NCBI GenBank assembly: GCA_041488155.1
Contig: JBGPOS010000015.1
Span: 1 to 64,000 of the forward strand
Direction of reading: 5' to 3'
Source of the DNA: JBGPOS01 sp041488155
GTDB taxonomy: Bacteria; Chloroflexota; Dehalococcoidia; Tepidiformales; Tepidiformaceae
DNA: 64,000 nt
Positions 1 through 7,620 of this stretch are shown in pieces. Made by a program: the position numbers and the translations under genes. Position 1 is the first letter of the stretch; each line of letters starts with the position of its first letter. Under the pieces are notes generated by a model, which saw only the letters and a list, made by a program, of their open reading frames with translations, had not been told where the DNA came from and searched no databases.

Positions 1-318
1 AAGAACTACGGCGACTCCTTCGAGGACACCACCCTCGAGACCGTTCTGTCGAGCCTGGGAGTCGGGCGGCTCGTCGTCGTCGGCGCGCAGACCGATGCGT
101 GCATCCGCTCGACCCTCCACGGCGCGTTGGTCAGGGGGTACGACGCGACCCTTGTCAAAGACGCCCACACGACGAACGACCAGACGGCATGGGGGGCGCC
201 GCCGCCAGACCAGGTCATCGCGCACACGAACCTGTACTGGACCTACCAGACGGCGCCGGGCCGGACGGCCGGCACGGTCAAGACCAGGGATGTCGACTTC
301 AGCAGCACGTCCGGGTGA
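1..318 (+). CDS. Isochorismatase-family cysteine hydrolase, C-terminal part
   Basis: The reading frame is open from base 1 and stops at 316-318, so only the last 105 residues are present. The stretch GAQTDACIRSTLHGALVRGY matches the conserved active-site region of isochorismatase-like hydrolases, with the nucleophilic Cys after the cis-peptide region and the following T..A...GY helix. The later VKDAHTT continues the family pattern. Family members hydrolyse isochorismate, nicotinamide or other amides; the substrate cannot be told from this fragment. The gene ends 76 bp before the convergent AbiE operon, and looks like ordinary chromosomal sequence. Confidence 0.82.
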   Translation, partial: KNYGDSFEDTTLETVLSSLGVGRLVVVGAQTDACIRSTLHGALVRGYDATLVKDAHTTNDQTAWGAPPPDQVIAHTNLYWTYQTAPGRTAGTVKTRDVDFSSTSG

Positions 319-393
319 GCTTCTTCATCACCCGCTTTGTGAACCCGAACCGGATCGCGCGGGGGATGTCGCGGCGGTAAGCGACAGCTTGGA

Positions 394-1275
394 CTAGTCG
401 AGAGCGAGCAATTCCCTCGCGAACGACACGACGTCCTCCCAAGCTTCCTCGAAGGGTATGAACTGGTCTCCCAGATCTCCACGGAGCTCGTCATAACCGT
501 ACTGCGCCCGCGCCCGGATGGACTCATCGAAGGCTCTCTCGGAGAAGACGATGTCGCGAGCACGGCACTTTTCCGCGACGTATGAGCGCACTTTAGACAA
601 GTCGATTTTCGCCCTGTCGAGCCTAACAACACGAGAGATGTCATAGACATCTTGAGGTCGGGTACGGTTTCGGACCACTTGTTGGAGAATCGCACGCAGC
701 TTTTCAGCAACGATGTCATTCAAAGTGCAGATCCGTATCCCGGTCGTGGTGACGCCACCGAAGTGAACAACGACCGTCTCACATACAATGTCGTTGAAAC
801 TAATATCGACTGGTACTACAGTCGTTGATGGTTTACTCGATTCGAGGAAATCCGCGAAGGCTCTATCTCCTGGAAACGAGTATGCAACCTTCACGGTGTA
901 GGTCGGTAGCGTTCGGTCCAGACTGCGGGGATTTCTATGAACGCTGGATACCTTGCATTTGATTTCGAAGTCCCTCGATCCCTCTCGAACGGCCTCATCG
1001 ATGATGCTCCGAATCGCTGCAGAGTCTTCTTCAAGGTTCGTTGCGGTGAAATCTAGGTCGAAAGTGCTCCTGGGGTATCCGTATCCGAACCGCAGTGCGT
1101 TCCCCCCTTTAAACGCGAGCGACTTGGCTACGTTTGCCGCGGCCAAGCTGTCGAGAACGACGAATTGGACAAATCGACGCCTTGCTTCGTCGGAAGTGAC
1201 GCGATTACGCGCAGCCCACTCGTTGAGCTCACTCAGGCGGATGGGAAATGTTCGGCCTCCGGCGGCCTCACTCAT
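394..1275 (-). CDS. abiEii: AbiEii-type nucleotidyltransferase toxin (type IV toxin-antitoxin)
   Basis: The 293-residue protein carries KGGNALRFGYGYPRSTFDLD at residues 56-75, which is the nucleotidyltransferase signature of the AbiEii/AbiGii family: a Gly-Gly turn, then R-S-T and two metal-binding Asp residues (D73, D75). A second family block, EKLRAILQQVVRNRTRPQDVYD, lies near residues 190-212. AbiEii proteins are GTP-binding nucleotidyltransferases that act as bacteriostatic toxins in phage abortive infection. The start overlaps the end of the upstream AbiEi gene by 8 bp, so the two are translationally coupled. The length is normal for the family and no key residue is missing. Confidence 0.9.
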   Translation of the reverse strand: MSEAAGGRTFPIRLSELNEWAARNRVTSDEARRRFVQFVVLDSLAAANVAKSLAFKGGNALRFGYGYPRSTFDLDFTATNLEEDSAAIRSIIDEAVREGSRDFEIKCKVSSVHRNPRSLDRTLPTYTVKVAYSFPGDRAFADFLESSKPSTTVVPVDISFNDIVCETVVVHFGGVTTTGIRICTLNDIVAEKLRAILQQVVRNRTRPQDVYDISRVVRLDRAKIDLSKVRSYVAEKCRARDIVFSERAFDESIRARAQYGYDELRGDLGDQFIPFEEAWEDVVSFARELLALD

Positions 1276-2203
1276 CGAGAAGAGCGAGTACCGCCGGCGG
1301 CACGTTCAACGACAGGTTCCAATCTTCAGTAAACACCGATGAGTACGGCTCGCTGGCCACGAGTCGCAGCGAGCCGCCTCGCTGGAGTCTCTGTTTCCAC
1401 TCTTCGAGCGCTCCATGCGATTGACCGAGCCGCTCGACAAGGTAGCCCACGCGTTGGCGCATGACAGGGCTGCCCGGATCGACGTAGCTGACGAGCCGGT
1501 CAAGATCCCAAGACTCCGAAGCCTGCCGCCATGCCTTGAGGACCGTGGCGATACCGTGTGACTTCGATGGTTCTTTCAGAACGTCCAACAGCGTCCTTTC
1601 TAGATCGGTCACGTAAATGCTCGCACCTTGGCTATATGCTACGACGACCCCCTGCTCATCTACCGGCCTGCTCCACACTATGGACACGCCACGGAGCGCA
1701 AGAGGCACCTGACCTACGGGCAATGCCAGCTCGAACCAGTCATCGTTCGAGGTACCCAGGGGCAGGCGGTGGGACTTCGGCATCCCCGTGCTGGCGTAGA
1801 TGCGATTCGGAATAACATCCGTCACCCCGTGGTGCGCCAGCGCGGTAAGGTGCGAAAAGAAGCACTGCGGATTTGCCTCTTGGATTACCTGTTCATCGGA
1901 CAGTGGGATAGCGAGAGCGTAGGGACTGACCACCACGTAGACGTTCTTGAGTTCGCGCACTCTCTCGAAGTCGCCTCGACCCACTAGGCGCCGAATGACG
2001 CTCAGCGCGCGGTCACGTGAGGGCACAGGCTCGGGCACCACAGCCTGGCTCGCGAATCGTCTAAGCAAGATGAGAACGCGCCACTGCGCCACCGCGCGGC
2101 GGCGATCAGAGGCCAAGACGTTCAGGACTTGCGACGCTAGGAGGTCTCGGCGAGCGATTTCGGTGTCCTCGCGCGGCGTGCTGCGTCCTGAGGACGCTAG
2201 CAC
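1268..2203 (-). CDS. abiEi: AbiEi-type antitoxin and transcriptional repressor
   Basis: The 311-residue protein starts with a winged-helix-like region (about residues 20-95) and continues with the block FFSHLTALAHHGVTDVIPNR, which is typical of AbiEi antitoxins. In the family, the N-terminal winged helix binds an inverted repeat in its own promoter, and the C-terminal domain is needed for antitoxin activity. It is the first gene of a two-gene operon with abiEii, overlapping it by 8 bp. A 14-bp-arm palindrome lies 90 bp upstream and is the obvious candidate operator. The pair lies between a chromosomal hydrolase and the left end of the casposon, outside the element. Confidence 0.82.
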   Translation of the reverse strand: MLASSGRSTPREDTEIARRDLLASQVLNVLASDRRRAVAQWRVLILLRRFASQAVVPEPVPSRDRALSVIRRLVGRGDFERVRELKNVYVVVSPYALAIPLSDEQVIQEANPQCFFSHLTALAHHGVTDVIPNRIYASTGMPKSHRLPLGTSNDDWFELALPVGQVPLALRGVSIVWSRPVDEQGVVVAYSQGASIYVTDLERTLLDVLKEPSKSHGIATVLKAWRQASESWDLDRLVSYVDPGSPVMRQRVGYLVERLGQSHGALEEWKQRLQRGGSLRLVASEPYSSVFTEDWNLSLNVPPAVLALLDE

Positions 2204-2275
2204 GCAGAAGAATCGGGGTCAACTTCTTCGACCGGACCTCGCAGTCCGTCAAGGCACAGCCTCCCCGAGAATGGC

Positions 2276-2322
2276 ATAATACTGTACTGACCAGACTGTA
2301 CCGTCCTAAGGACGGTACAGTC
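2276..2322 (-). promoter_or_regulatory. Candidate AbiEi operator palindrome and promoter
   Basis: A perfect palindrome with 14-bp arms (GACTGTACCGTCCT at 2294-2307, its complement at 2309-2322) is separated by a single base. A further half-site ACTGTAC lies at 2281-2287. On the minus strand a TATTAT hexamer at 2276-2281 could be a -10 box, which would place the palindrome over the -35 region. AbiEi proteins are known to repress their own operon through inverted repeats, so this fits the neighbouring gene. The promoter call is inference. Confidence 0.6.
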
Positions 2323-2432
2323 CTAGACTAACCTTGTCAAGCTCCGAACGCAAGTAGGATCTATCCGGGGTGTATCGCTTACACACAAGAATTCGTTTGG
2401 AGTGGGCGTGGGCCCGGACCATCACCTAGCCC

Positions 2433-2446
2433 CGGGGTGTTTTGCC
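2433..2446. repeat. Left copy of 14-bp target-site duplication of the casposon
   Basis: CGGGGTGTTTTGCC ends directly at the first base of the left terminal inverted repeat, and the same 14 bases start directly after the right one (18124-18137). Because the element ends in CCC, the match between the two flanks can also be read as 17 bases. Confidence 0.9.
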
Positions 2447-2478
2447 GGGATAGAAGATACGGAGGTCGAAACGTCCGG
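2447..2478 (+). repeat. Left terminal inverted repeat of the casposon
   Basis: The 32 bases begin GGGATAGAAGATACGGAGGT and end CCGG at 2475-2478. They are the exact reverse complement of 18092-18123. The repeat ends only 10 bp from the stop codon of the first cargo gene. Confidence 0.95.
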
Positions 2479-2488
2479 GTTTCGCTCG

Positions 2489-3511
2489 TCACCCTGCCGA
2501 CAGCACGTCGAGCAGGTCCGCAACGAACAACACGGTATAAGCGAAGAGGCGTTGAGACTCGACGAGGCCAACGTGGACGCCCTGTTGTTGGACCGGGTTC
2601 AGGCGCGTCCAGTGGGCCTCTACCACCTCAGCGAGTGCTCTTACGTAATCTCTCTGAGTCTCTGATTTCGCGCGCGCCGTAAGGGCGCGAACCTTCTGGA
2701 CGGTCTTACTTTTTTCGAACGGCCCTTCGATGCCGTGCGCCTCACAAAGGCTGTCCGTGAACCGCTCCACGAAATCTCGAACGCGCGCCGCAAACCCCAC
2801 CACCTCGTTGGACGAACCCACCGCCTCTCCGGCAGCGCTGCGGAGGTCTTCGAAAACCGTCCCGAGCGTGGGTGCGACGGCCGCGATCCTCCGCACCGCA
2901 GAGAAATAAACCTCTTGGAGGAACGCCTCGACTGGTAGTGCGTTCGATTCGACCGTTGTCACACCGGCGCCAGAAATCGAAATGTGCCCCGTCGACCGGT
3001 TGCGCCCGAGTGTTCCCGCTTCCTCGATCAGTCGGCTATCGAACAGGTGGTCAATCGCGCGGCGGACGAGCTTGGCTTCAACCGCAAGTTCGAGAGCGAC
3101 GCCGAGGATATCTACTTCGATGTCGTTGTCGTCGAAGCCCGTTTCGTACAGCGAATAGAGACCTCGCAGAATTAGGCCTCGAATCGTCGGTTGAGGAAGA
3201 TGTCCCGGCGGTCGTGGGAGCGCTACCGAGTAGGTAACGTCTTGGAGCCACGTGCCGAGAAAGATCTTCGCGTGGCAAATGGCTTGGCCGGCTCGTAACG
3301 CCGTCTCGTAGCGTGTTTCAAGCTCACTCGAACCAATCCGTGACGCGTCAACCTTCACGGCAAACTGCCCGCCGCCCCGATCCATCTGCGCATACCACTC
3401 GTATTTGCCCCCAACGCCTGCCAGGCTCTTTGGTATCTGCCCTTCAAGGTACCAACCTAGGTACGGCTCCGGTCCTCTGCGAAACGTTGCTCGGTCGATG
3501 ACGGTGGTCAT
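2489..3511 (-). CDS. Hypothetical cargo protein with possible winged-helix middle
   Basis: This 340-residue protein is the leftmost gene of the casposon and stops 10 bp from the terminal repeat. I do not recognise the family. Residues of about 105-185 (RGLILRGLYSLYETGF through a basic, Gly-rich hairpin ending SISGAGV) have the helix-helix-wing look of a winged-helix domain. The C-terminal half is predicted mostly helical, without membrane segments or a signal peptide. It reads outward towards the end of the element, and the next gene on the right is divergent across about 73 bp. A role in defence or in element control is possible, but nothing in the sequence proves it. Confidence 0.7.
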   Translation of the reverse strand: MTTVIDRATFRRGPEPYLGWYLEGQIPKSLAGVGGKYEWYAQMDRGGGQFAVKVDASRIGSSELETRYETALRAGQAICHAKIFLGTWLQDVTYSVALPRPPGHLPQPTIRGLILRGLYSLYETGFDDNDIEVDILGVALELAVEAKLVRRAIDHLFDSRLIEEAGTLGRNRSTGHISISGAGVTTVESNALPVEAFLQEVYFSAVRRIAAVAPTLGTVFEDLRSAAGEAVGSSNEVVGFAARVRDFVERFTDSLCEAHGIEGPFEKSKTVQKVRALTARAKSETQRDYVRALAEVVEAHWTRLNPVQQQGVHVGLVESQRLFAYTVLFVADLLDVLSAG

Positions 3512-3584
3512 TCGGCGCAGATTAGCACCGTCCCAAGACGAGGGAAGGCGGCTGCCTCGATGATCTTGCTGAACCCGACGCGCT

Positions 3585-4631
3585 TTGCGCAGTCTCAGCG
3601 GGCCAGCTGCGGGGCGCGGGCAGAAGGGTGGCGGTGTCTTCCCGTTGCGAAGATTGCAGTCTCCGAAACTTCACCTCCCGATCGCCGTCGCTCGACGGAG
3701 TCAGAGGCCAATCGATTGGCGTAGGATTCCGGCTGTGGTCATCGGACGATCCGCCGATGAGGTCGAGAGAGAGCGATCGCGTCGTTTCGGGCTTTGGTCA
3801 GACTTGCGCGCGTCGTCCGATCCGGAGGTTGCGCCAGCGGCGCTGCTCCGAGCGCTGGGTATTTTCGGTGGGGCCCAGGGAATCTGGGTCGACAGCGCTC
3901 GGACTCGGATGGCTGTGGCACCCAGTGGGATCACGGTAGGTCTACTTCACACCGGCCGCCACTACCCGGACGACCTCGCTGAAGACAGCATAATTTATCA
4001 CTATCCCTCTACCCGGAGGCCCAAGGCGAGGGATAACACCGAGGTTGCCGCAACGAAGGCTGCTCGAGAGCTGACTATCCCTCTTTTCGTGATCACCCCC
4101 GCCGATGCGAACCCGCACAGTATGCGCCGCGTTCAGCTCGGATGGGTCGCTGATTGGGATGACGAACTGCGACAGTTCCTCGTGCTTTTCCAAGACGAGG
4201 CGCCCGGCGATTGGCGTGCGGCTGCCGCGGACGAGCAAGAGATCGAGCCGATTGGAGAGAGACGAACCCGAACGGCTCAAGGAACATTCCGGCTTGGACA
4301 AGCGCGCTTCCGCTTTGAGGTTCTTAAGAGATACGGAGCTTGCTGCGCGGTGTGTGACGTGAAGATGCCGGTCCTACTCGACGCAGCACACATCGTAAGC
4401 GATGCCATGGGCGGTATTTCAGACCCTAGGAACGGACTCGTACTGTGCCCGACCCATCATCGCGCCTATGATGCGGACCTTTTCCGCATTCACCCAGAGA
4501 CCTTGGAAATTGTCTCGCCGACGCGCGGGCCGGACCTCACGGAGATCGGGATCGGGACCACCTCGATCACACATCTTCGCGCGAAGCCGTCCAAAAGAGC
4601 CCTGGCTGTTGCTTTCCTTGCTCTCCAATGA
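3585..4631 (+). CDS. HNH endonuclease with SRA/YDG-like N-terminal domain
   Basis: The C-terminal part has a zinc-bound HNH site: C254-x2-C257, AAHI with H269, N283-G-L and C288-x2-H-H (CPTHH). Residues of about 80-200 (GGAQGIWVDSARTRMAVAPS, LLHTGRHYPDD, then a RDNTEVAATKAA helix) resemble SRA/YDG-type modules that read modified bases and are fused to HNH nucleases in modification-dependent restriction enzymes. The frame opens at a TTG (3585). A start inside the frame, for example the GTG in PAVVIGRS near 3735, is just as possible because the first 45 residues are unconserved in look. It is divergent from the neighbouring cargo gene. A restriction-like defence role is inferred from the domain pair. 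Confidence 0.75.
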   Translation: MRSLSGPAAGRGQKGGGVFPLRRLQSPKLHLPIAVARRSQRPIDWRRIPAVVIGRSADEVERERSRRFGLWSDLRASSDPEVAPAALLRALGIFGGAQGIWVDSARTRMAVAPSGITVGLLHTGRHYPDDLAEDSIIYHYPSTRRPKARDNTEVAATKAARELTIPLFVITPADANPHSMRRVQLGWVADWDDELRQFLVLFQDEAPGDWRAAAADEQEIEPIGERRTRTAQGTFRLGQARFRFEVLKRYGACCAVCDVKMPVLLDAAHIVSDAMGGISDPRNGLVLCPTHHRAYDADLFRIHPETLEIVSPTRGPDLTEIGIGTTSITHLRAKPSKRALAVAFLALQ

Positions 4632-4835
4632 GCCAGCATTAGGTACCGTGCGACCACCCACGCTGTGAAAAAGAGAGTTCGCACCCACGGACCGCGGGCT
4701 CAGCAACGTCCTTAGCTCGCTAGTTGGCGTACCAAAGAGGCTGCTAGAAGCGTCGGCGCGCCGGCTGGTTCCAATGATTTCCATGCAACTCGGTAGCTCC
4801 GCGGTCGTTTCCGGATCGCGGTTAGAATTCGAAGC

Positions 4836-5774
4836 GTGGAGCCTCATAGCCCAAATCACAATGGGCGCTTCAGGACGGAACGACGGCCACCGCCGCGCGC
4901 AATCATCTCCGGCCTGGTCGTCGCGGCTCTCGCCGCGGCCGGCGGCTGGGTAAAGGACTTCGGCTGGTCGACGAGCGCGGCTTGGGCGGGGGCAGCCGTC
5001 CTTCTGTACTTCGTCTCGGTTGAGATTTGGAACGCAATCGAAGCAAGTAGGCTCGGCGATGACTCCATCGCAACCCGCTCTCTGGCGCGCACGATTGCAT
5101 TCGCGGCTTTGGCGCTGGTGTTACTTGGACTAGGCTATCTCGTCCGAGATCGCTCTCTTCCCGCGCCTCTGCCGGCCACCGCATCAGCGCCGTCCAACTC
5201 CGAACCGAGCGCCGAGCCGAGCATAGCCACTCCTCCCACCGCGACTGCACCAGCATCGCCGCAACCTACCAGGATTCAGCCCTCGACGCCGACCGAGGCT
5301 CCGAGCGCTACCGTCCCACCCACACCTGTTCCTACGGCCACGCCGACTGCCGCGCCGACTGCAACACCCACGGCTGTCCCTACGCCGACGCCACGCGCTG
5401 ATGTGAATACCGTCCGAGTTCTTCCAGCCGCCTCAGAATTGTTCGACACAGGTGTTGATATCGATGTCGGGGACCGAGTTACGGTAGTGGCTTCCGGTAG
5501 CTGGTGTAACGCCTACAATCAGTGTGGAAATGCTGATGGCAACAATCCGCGGGGAATAGACGGGAGAGCACTTGCGCCTACTGTTCCTCTCGGAGCGCTT
5601 GTCGGGAAAATAGGACCGTCTGACTGGTTCTTCCTAGGGAGATCGAGCACTTTTTCAGCAGCAGCCTCTGGAAGGCTTTATCTGGCGACCAACGATGTGA
5701 CAACCCCTCCCGGTTCGTTCGCAGACAATACCGGGCAATTGTCCGTTCAATTGATGGTTATTCGTCGTCGTTAG
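4836..5774 (+). CDS. Membrane protein with Pro/Thr stalk and LecA-like lectin domain
   Basis: The 312-residue protein starts at a GTG. Three hydrophobic segments lie at about residues 21-38, 47-66 and 84-103. A Pro/Thr/Ala-rich stalk (about 107-185, with repeats such as PTPVPTATPTAAPTATPTAV) leads to a C-terminal domain of about 120 residues. That domain has FDTGVDIDVGDRVTVVASGS, GALVGKIG and GRLYLATND, the pattern of LecA/PA-IL-like calcium-dependent galactose-binding folds. It should be an anchored protein exposing a sugar-binding module outside the cell. It is an unusual cargo for a casposon. It stands alone on the plus strand with about 200 bp before and 250 bp after it that hold no gene I can see. 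Confidence 0.7.
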   Translation: MEPHSPNHNGRFRTERRPPPRAIISGLVVAALAAAGGWVKDFGWSTSAAWAGAAVLLYFVSVEIWNAIEASRLGDDSIATRSLARTIAFAALALVLLGLGYLVRDRSLPAPLPATASAPSNSEPSAEPSIATPPTATAPASPQPTRIQPSTPTEAPSATVPPTPVPTATPTAAPTATPTAVPTPTPRADVNTVRVLPAASELFDTGVDIDVGDRVTVVASGSWCNAYNQCGNADGNNPRGIDGRALAPTVPLGALVGKIGPSDWFFLGRSSTFSAAASGRLYLATNDVTTPPGSFADNTGQLSVQLMVIRRR

Positions 5775-6026
5775 CGCTTTCGCCTGGCTCGCCCAGAGGA
5801 ACACGAGACGGAGGAGATGCGGTGGCTGATCGTCAAATCGCCCGGAAGCGAAGGTCGGACCCGGAATCCTGCAACGAACCAAGAAGGGAAGCGAGCGTGT
5901 GCTTGATTGGATTCAGTACGTGGATGGAGATGCGATCGAGGGGCCCTTGAGGTGTTGCACAGTGGCGGTGGCCTAAGCCTCCGCCTGTCGTTGCCGTCGC
6001 CACGCCCGCTGCCGCCGCCGACTGCT

Positions 6027-6527
6027 TTATCGCGAGGCCAAAACTGCGCTACCCAGTCTTCCAACCGCGGCGTTGTAGTCGTCCGATGACGCAGCGTTGA
6101 ACGTGTGCTGAACAAGCTTCCCATTCGAATCGGGAATCAGGACGGCTAACCCGCTTCCAATGACCTGGCCCTTCCAGGAAACGCCGGAGCCGACCACCGT
6201 AACTTGAGAGCCGACAGCCGCGCCTGCGATATGAACCATCACGGGCGTCGTGTAGCCTACTACCCCGCTCTGTGAATACCGGTCCGCGATCGCAGTGTTG
6301 AGCTGGCCTCCGACGTTCCCGGACTCGCTCGGGAGGATGAGAAACCATACGGAGGTGTCTCTCGTTTCCAGATAGCCCTGAATGCTGACTGGAGTGCCAG
6401 GGCTCGACGCTTTGGTGGCGGTCGACGAGCTTGAATTGTTGTCGCGGGCAGTCTCTCCGCACGAGGCTAGCCAGGTCGAAGCTGCGAGCGCAGCCACGAG
6501 GAACGTCGCCCACCGCAGATTCGTCAT
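6027..6527 (-). CDS. Putative lipoprotein
   Basis: From the ATG at 6527 the protein is 166 residues and begins with a hydrophobic signal peptide and a lipobox LASC (Cys at residue 23), followed by a Ser/Thr-rich linker. A GTG at 6536 in the same frame would add three residues. The mature part (about 120 residues) has no motif I recognise; its repeated short beta-like strands (PVMVHIAGAAVGSQVTVVGS) suggest a small beta-rich domain. It is probably exported and lipid-anchored. It is divergent from the XRE regulator gene across a 56-bp region with a palindrome, so that regulator may control it. Confidence 0.65.
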   Translation of the reverse strand: MTNLRWATFLVAALAASTWLASCGETARDNNSSSSTATKASSPGTPVSIQGYLETRDTSVWFLILPSESGNVGGQLNTAIADRYSQSGVVGYTTPVMVHIAGAAVGSQVTVVGSGVSWKGQVIGSGLAVLIPDSNGKLVQHTFNAASSDDYNAAVGRLGSAVLASR

Positions 6528-6533
6528 CGCTAG

Positions 6534-6547
6534 CACAGTATATTGTG
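6534..6547. promoter_or_regulatory. Near-palindrome in the lipoprotein/XRE divergent region
   Basis: CACAGTATATTGTG matches its reverse complement at 12 of 14 positions and is AT-rich in a GC-rich setting. It lies between the divergent starts at 6527 and 6584 and overlaps the alternative start of the lipoprotein gene. It is a fair candidate site for the XRE-family protein encoded next to it. Confidence 0.4.
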
Positions 6548-6583
6548 TAGAACCGTTTAGAGGTTGCTCTCACGCTGCCTTTC

Positions 6584-6832
6584 ATGGCGACGCGTGGCGC
6601 GATCGGGGCAGCCTTCGGATCGGTAGTTCGCGAGCAACGAATCCGGGCTGCGCTGTCGCAGGAACAGCTCGCCGAAATGGCCAATCTCCACCGCAACTAC
6701 GTCGGCATGGTGGAGCGCGGCGCCAGCTCGCCGTCCCTTTCGGCAATCGTCGCGCTCTCCCGGGCGCTTGGCACGCGGGCATCGGACCTGATCCGCGAAG
6801 CGGAAGCCCGTACCGAGCTTCCACCCAGTTGA
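6584..6832 (+). CDS. XRE-family HTH transcriptional regulator
   Basis: The 82-residue protein is almost entirely one Cro/C1-type helix-turn-helix: FGSVVREQRIRAALSQEQLA, then a HRNYVGMVERGASSPSLSAI recognition region and a final helix ending RASDLI. Proteins of this size usually act as repressors of nearby genes. It is divergent from the lipoprotein gene. Its 3' half overlaps, tail to tail, the last 136 bp of the gene downstream of the polymerase (6697-7620), so both may be transcribed from opposite strands. The HTH match is clear; the target is not known. Confidence 0.85.
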   Translation: MATRGAIGAAFGSVVREQRIRAALSQEQLAEMANLHRNYVGMVERGASSPSLSAIVALSRALGTRASDLIREAEARTELPPS

Positions 6833-7620
6833 AGCCACGTCGCCGCAGCGGGTTCGAAGGAAACGTCGCGGGTAAGGGAACAGCCTTCGCCTTCCAGCCG
6901 CTCCGCCAGCTCGTCTCGCGCGGCTTGCCGTAACGCCTTCAGCGTCCTCGGTCGGGGGGTCGAGCGGCCGTGGACGATGTCTTGCAGTCGCCGCGTTGAA
7001 ATGCCGGCCACCTTCGCCATCTGTCCCTTCGGGAGTCGCTGAAGGACCGTTCGGAGCACGTTTATTTCGTGCGCCCGGTCGTGGTACGTGGTTTGCACGT
7101 CCTCTTCGTCGCCGACGATGCCCGCCTCCACCTCTTCGAGCCGGTTGGACTCTTTTCCGACGTAGCGTGGTTCGCCTGGGGCGACGATGGACAGCCGGCC
7201 CAACAGGCCACCAGCCCGCTTGCCGCCCGGTGTGCCGTCGGGGCCGGAGCTCTTCGCCTCTTCGTGATACCGGTACGCCTCGACAACGTCACGGAAGGTG
7301 GAAAGCACCGCGACCGCTGCGCTGGTCTCCGGCGTGCCGACCTGGGCGGCGTACTCAATTCCGTCGTAGATGTTGAGCCACTTCCGCCGGCGTCGGCTTG
7401 GTCGGAGCTCGTATGGAATCACGAGGCGGAAGTGCCCGACGTCGACACCGGCAGGATGACCGAATGGGAGCACATGGGCGGTGAGCAGGAAGTTTGAGGG
7501 CTTGACCTGGTCGGCGTAACTCCGCCCCGCGTTGTATGAGGCGAACGCCTTCCAGACGAATGGCTTGCTCACACTCAGGCGGCCAATCGCGACTTGGTCG
7601 AGTCCCGGCCGGTCATCCAC
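6697..7620 (-). CDS. Polymerase-coupled protein with C-terminal HTH; possible frameshifted part of PolB
   Basis: The GTG at 7618-7620 lies inside the end of the polymerase gene: the sequence GTGGATGA holds both this start and the polymerase stop, an 8-bp overlap. The 307-residue product contains VKPSNFLLTAHVLPFGHPAG, a GKESNRLEEVEAGIVGDEE block and, near residues 205-240, an HTH (QMAKVAGISTRRLQDIVHGR). I recall similar sequences in proteins from GC-rich bacteria near or fused to polymerase-like proteins, so this could be the C-terminal region of the polymerase separated by a frameshift, or a separately translated partner. The last 45 residues lie antisense to the XRE gene and look less constrained; the conserved part ends near RDELAERL. 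Function is unknown. Confidence 0.65.
   Translation of the reverse strand: MDDRPGLDQVAIGRLSVSKPFVWKAFASYNAGRSYADQVKPSNFLLTAHVLPFGHPAGVDVGHFRLVIPYELRPSRRRRKWLNIYDGIEYAAQVGTPETSAAVAVLSTFRDVVEAYRYHEEAKSSGPDGTPGGKRAGGLLGRLSIVAPGEPRYVGKESNRLEEVEAGIVGDEEDVQTTYHDRAHEINVLRTVLQRLPKGQMAKVAGISTRRLQDIVHGRSTPRPRTLKALRQAARDELAERLEGEGCSLTRDVSFEPAAATWLQLGGSSVRASASRIRSDARVPSARESATIAERDGELAPRSTMPT

Noticed and set aside
2340..2446. tRNA gene as casposon target
   Set aside because: No TPsiC-like GGTTCGA arm or acceptor pairing could be found in the left flank or in the rejoined site.
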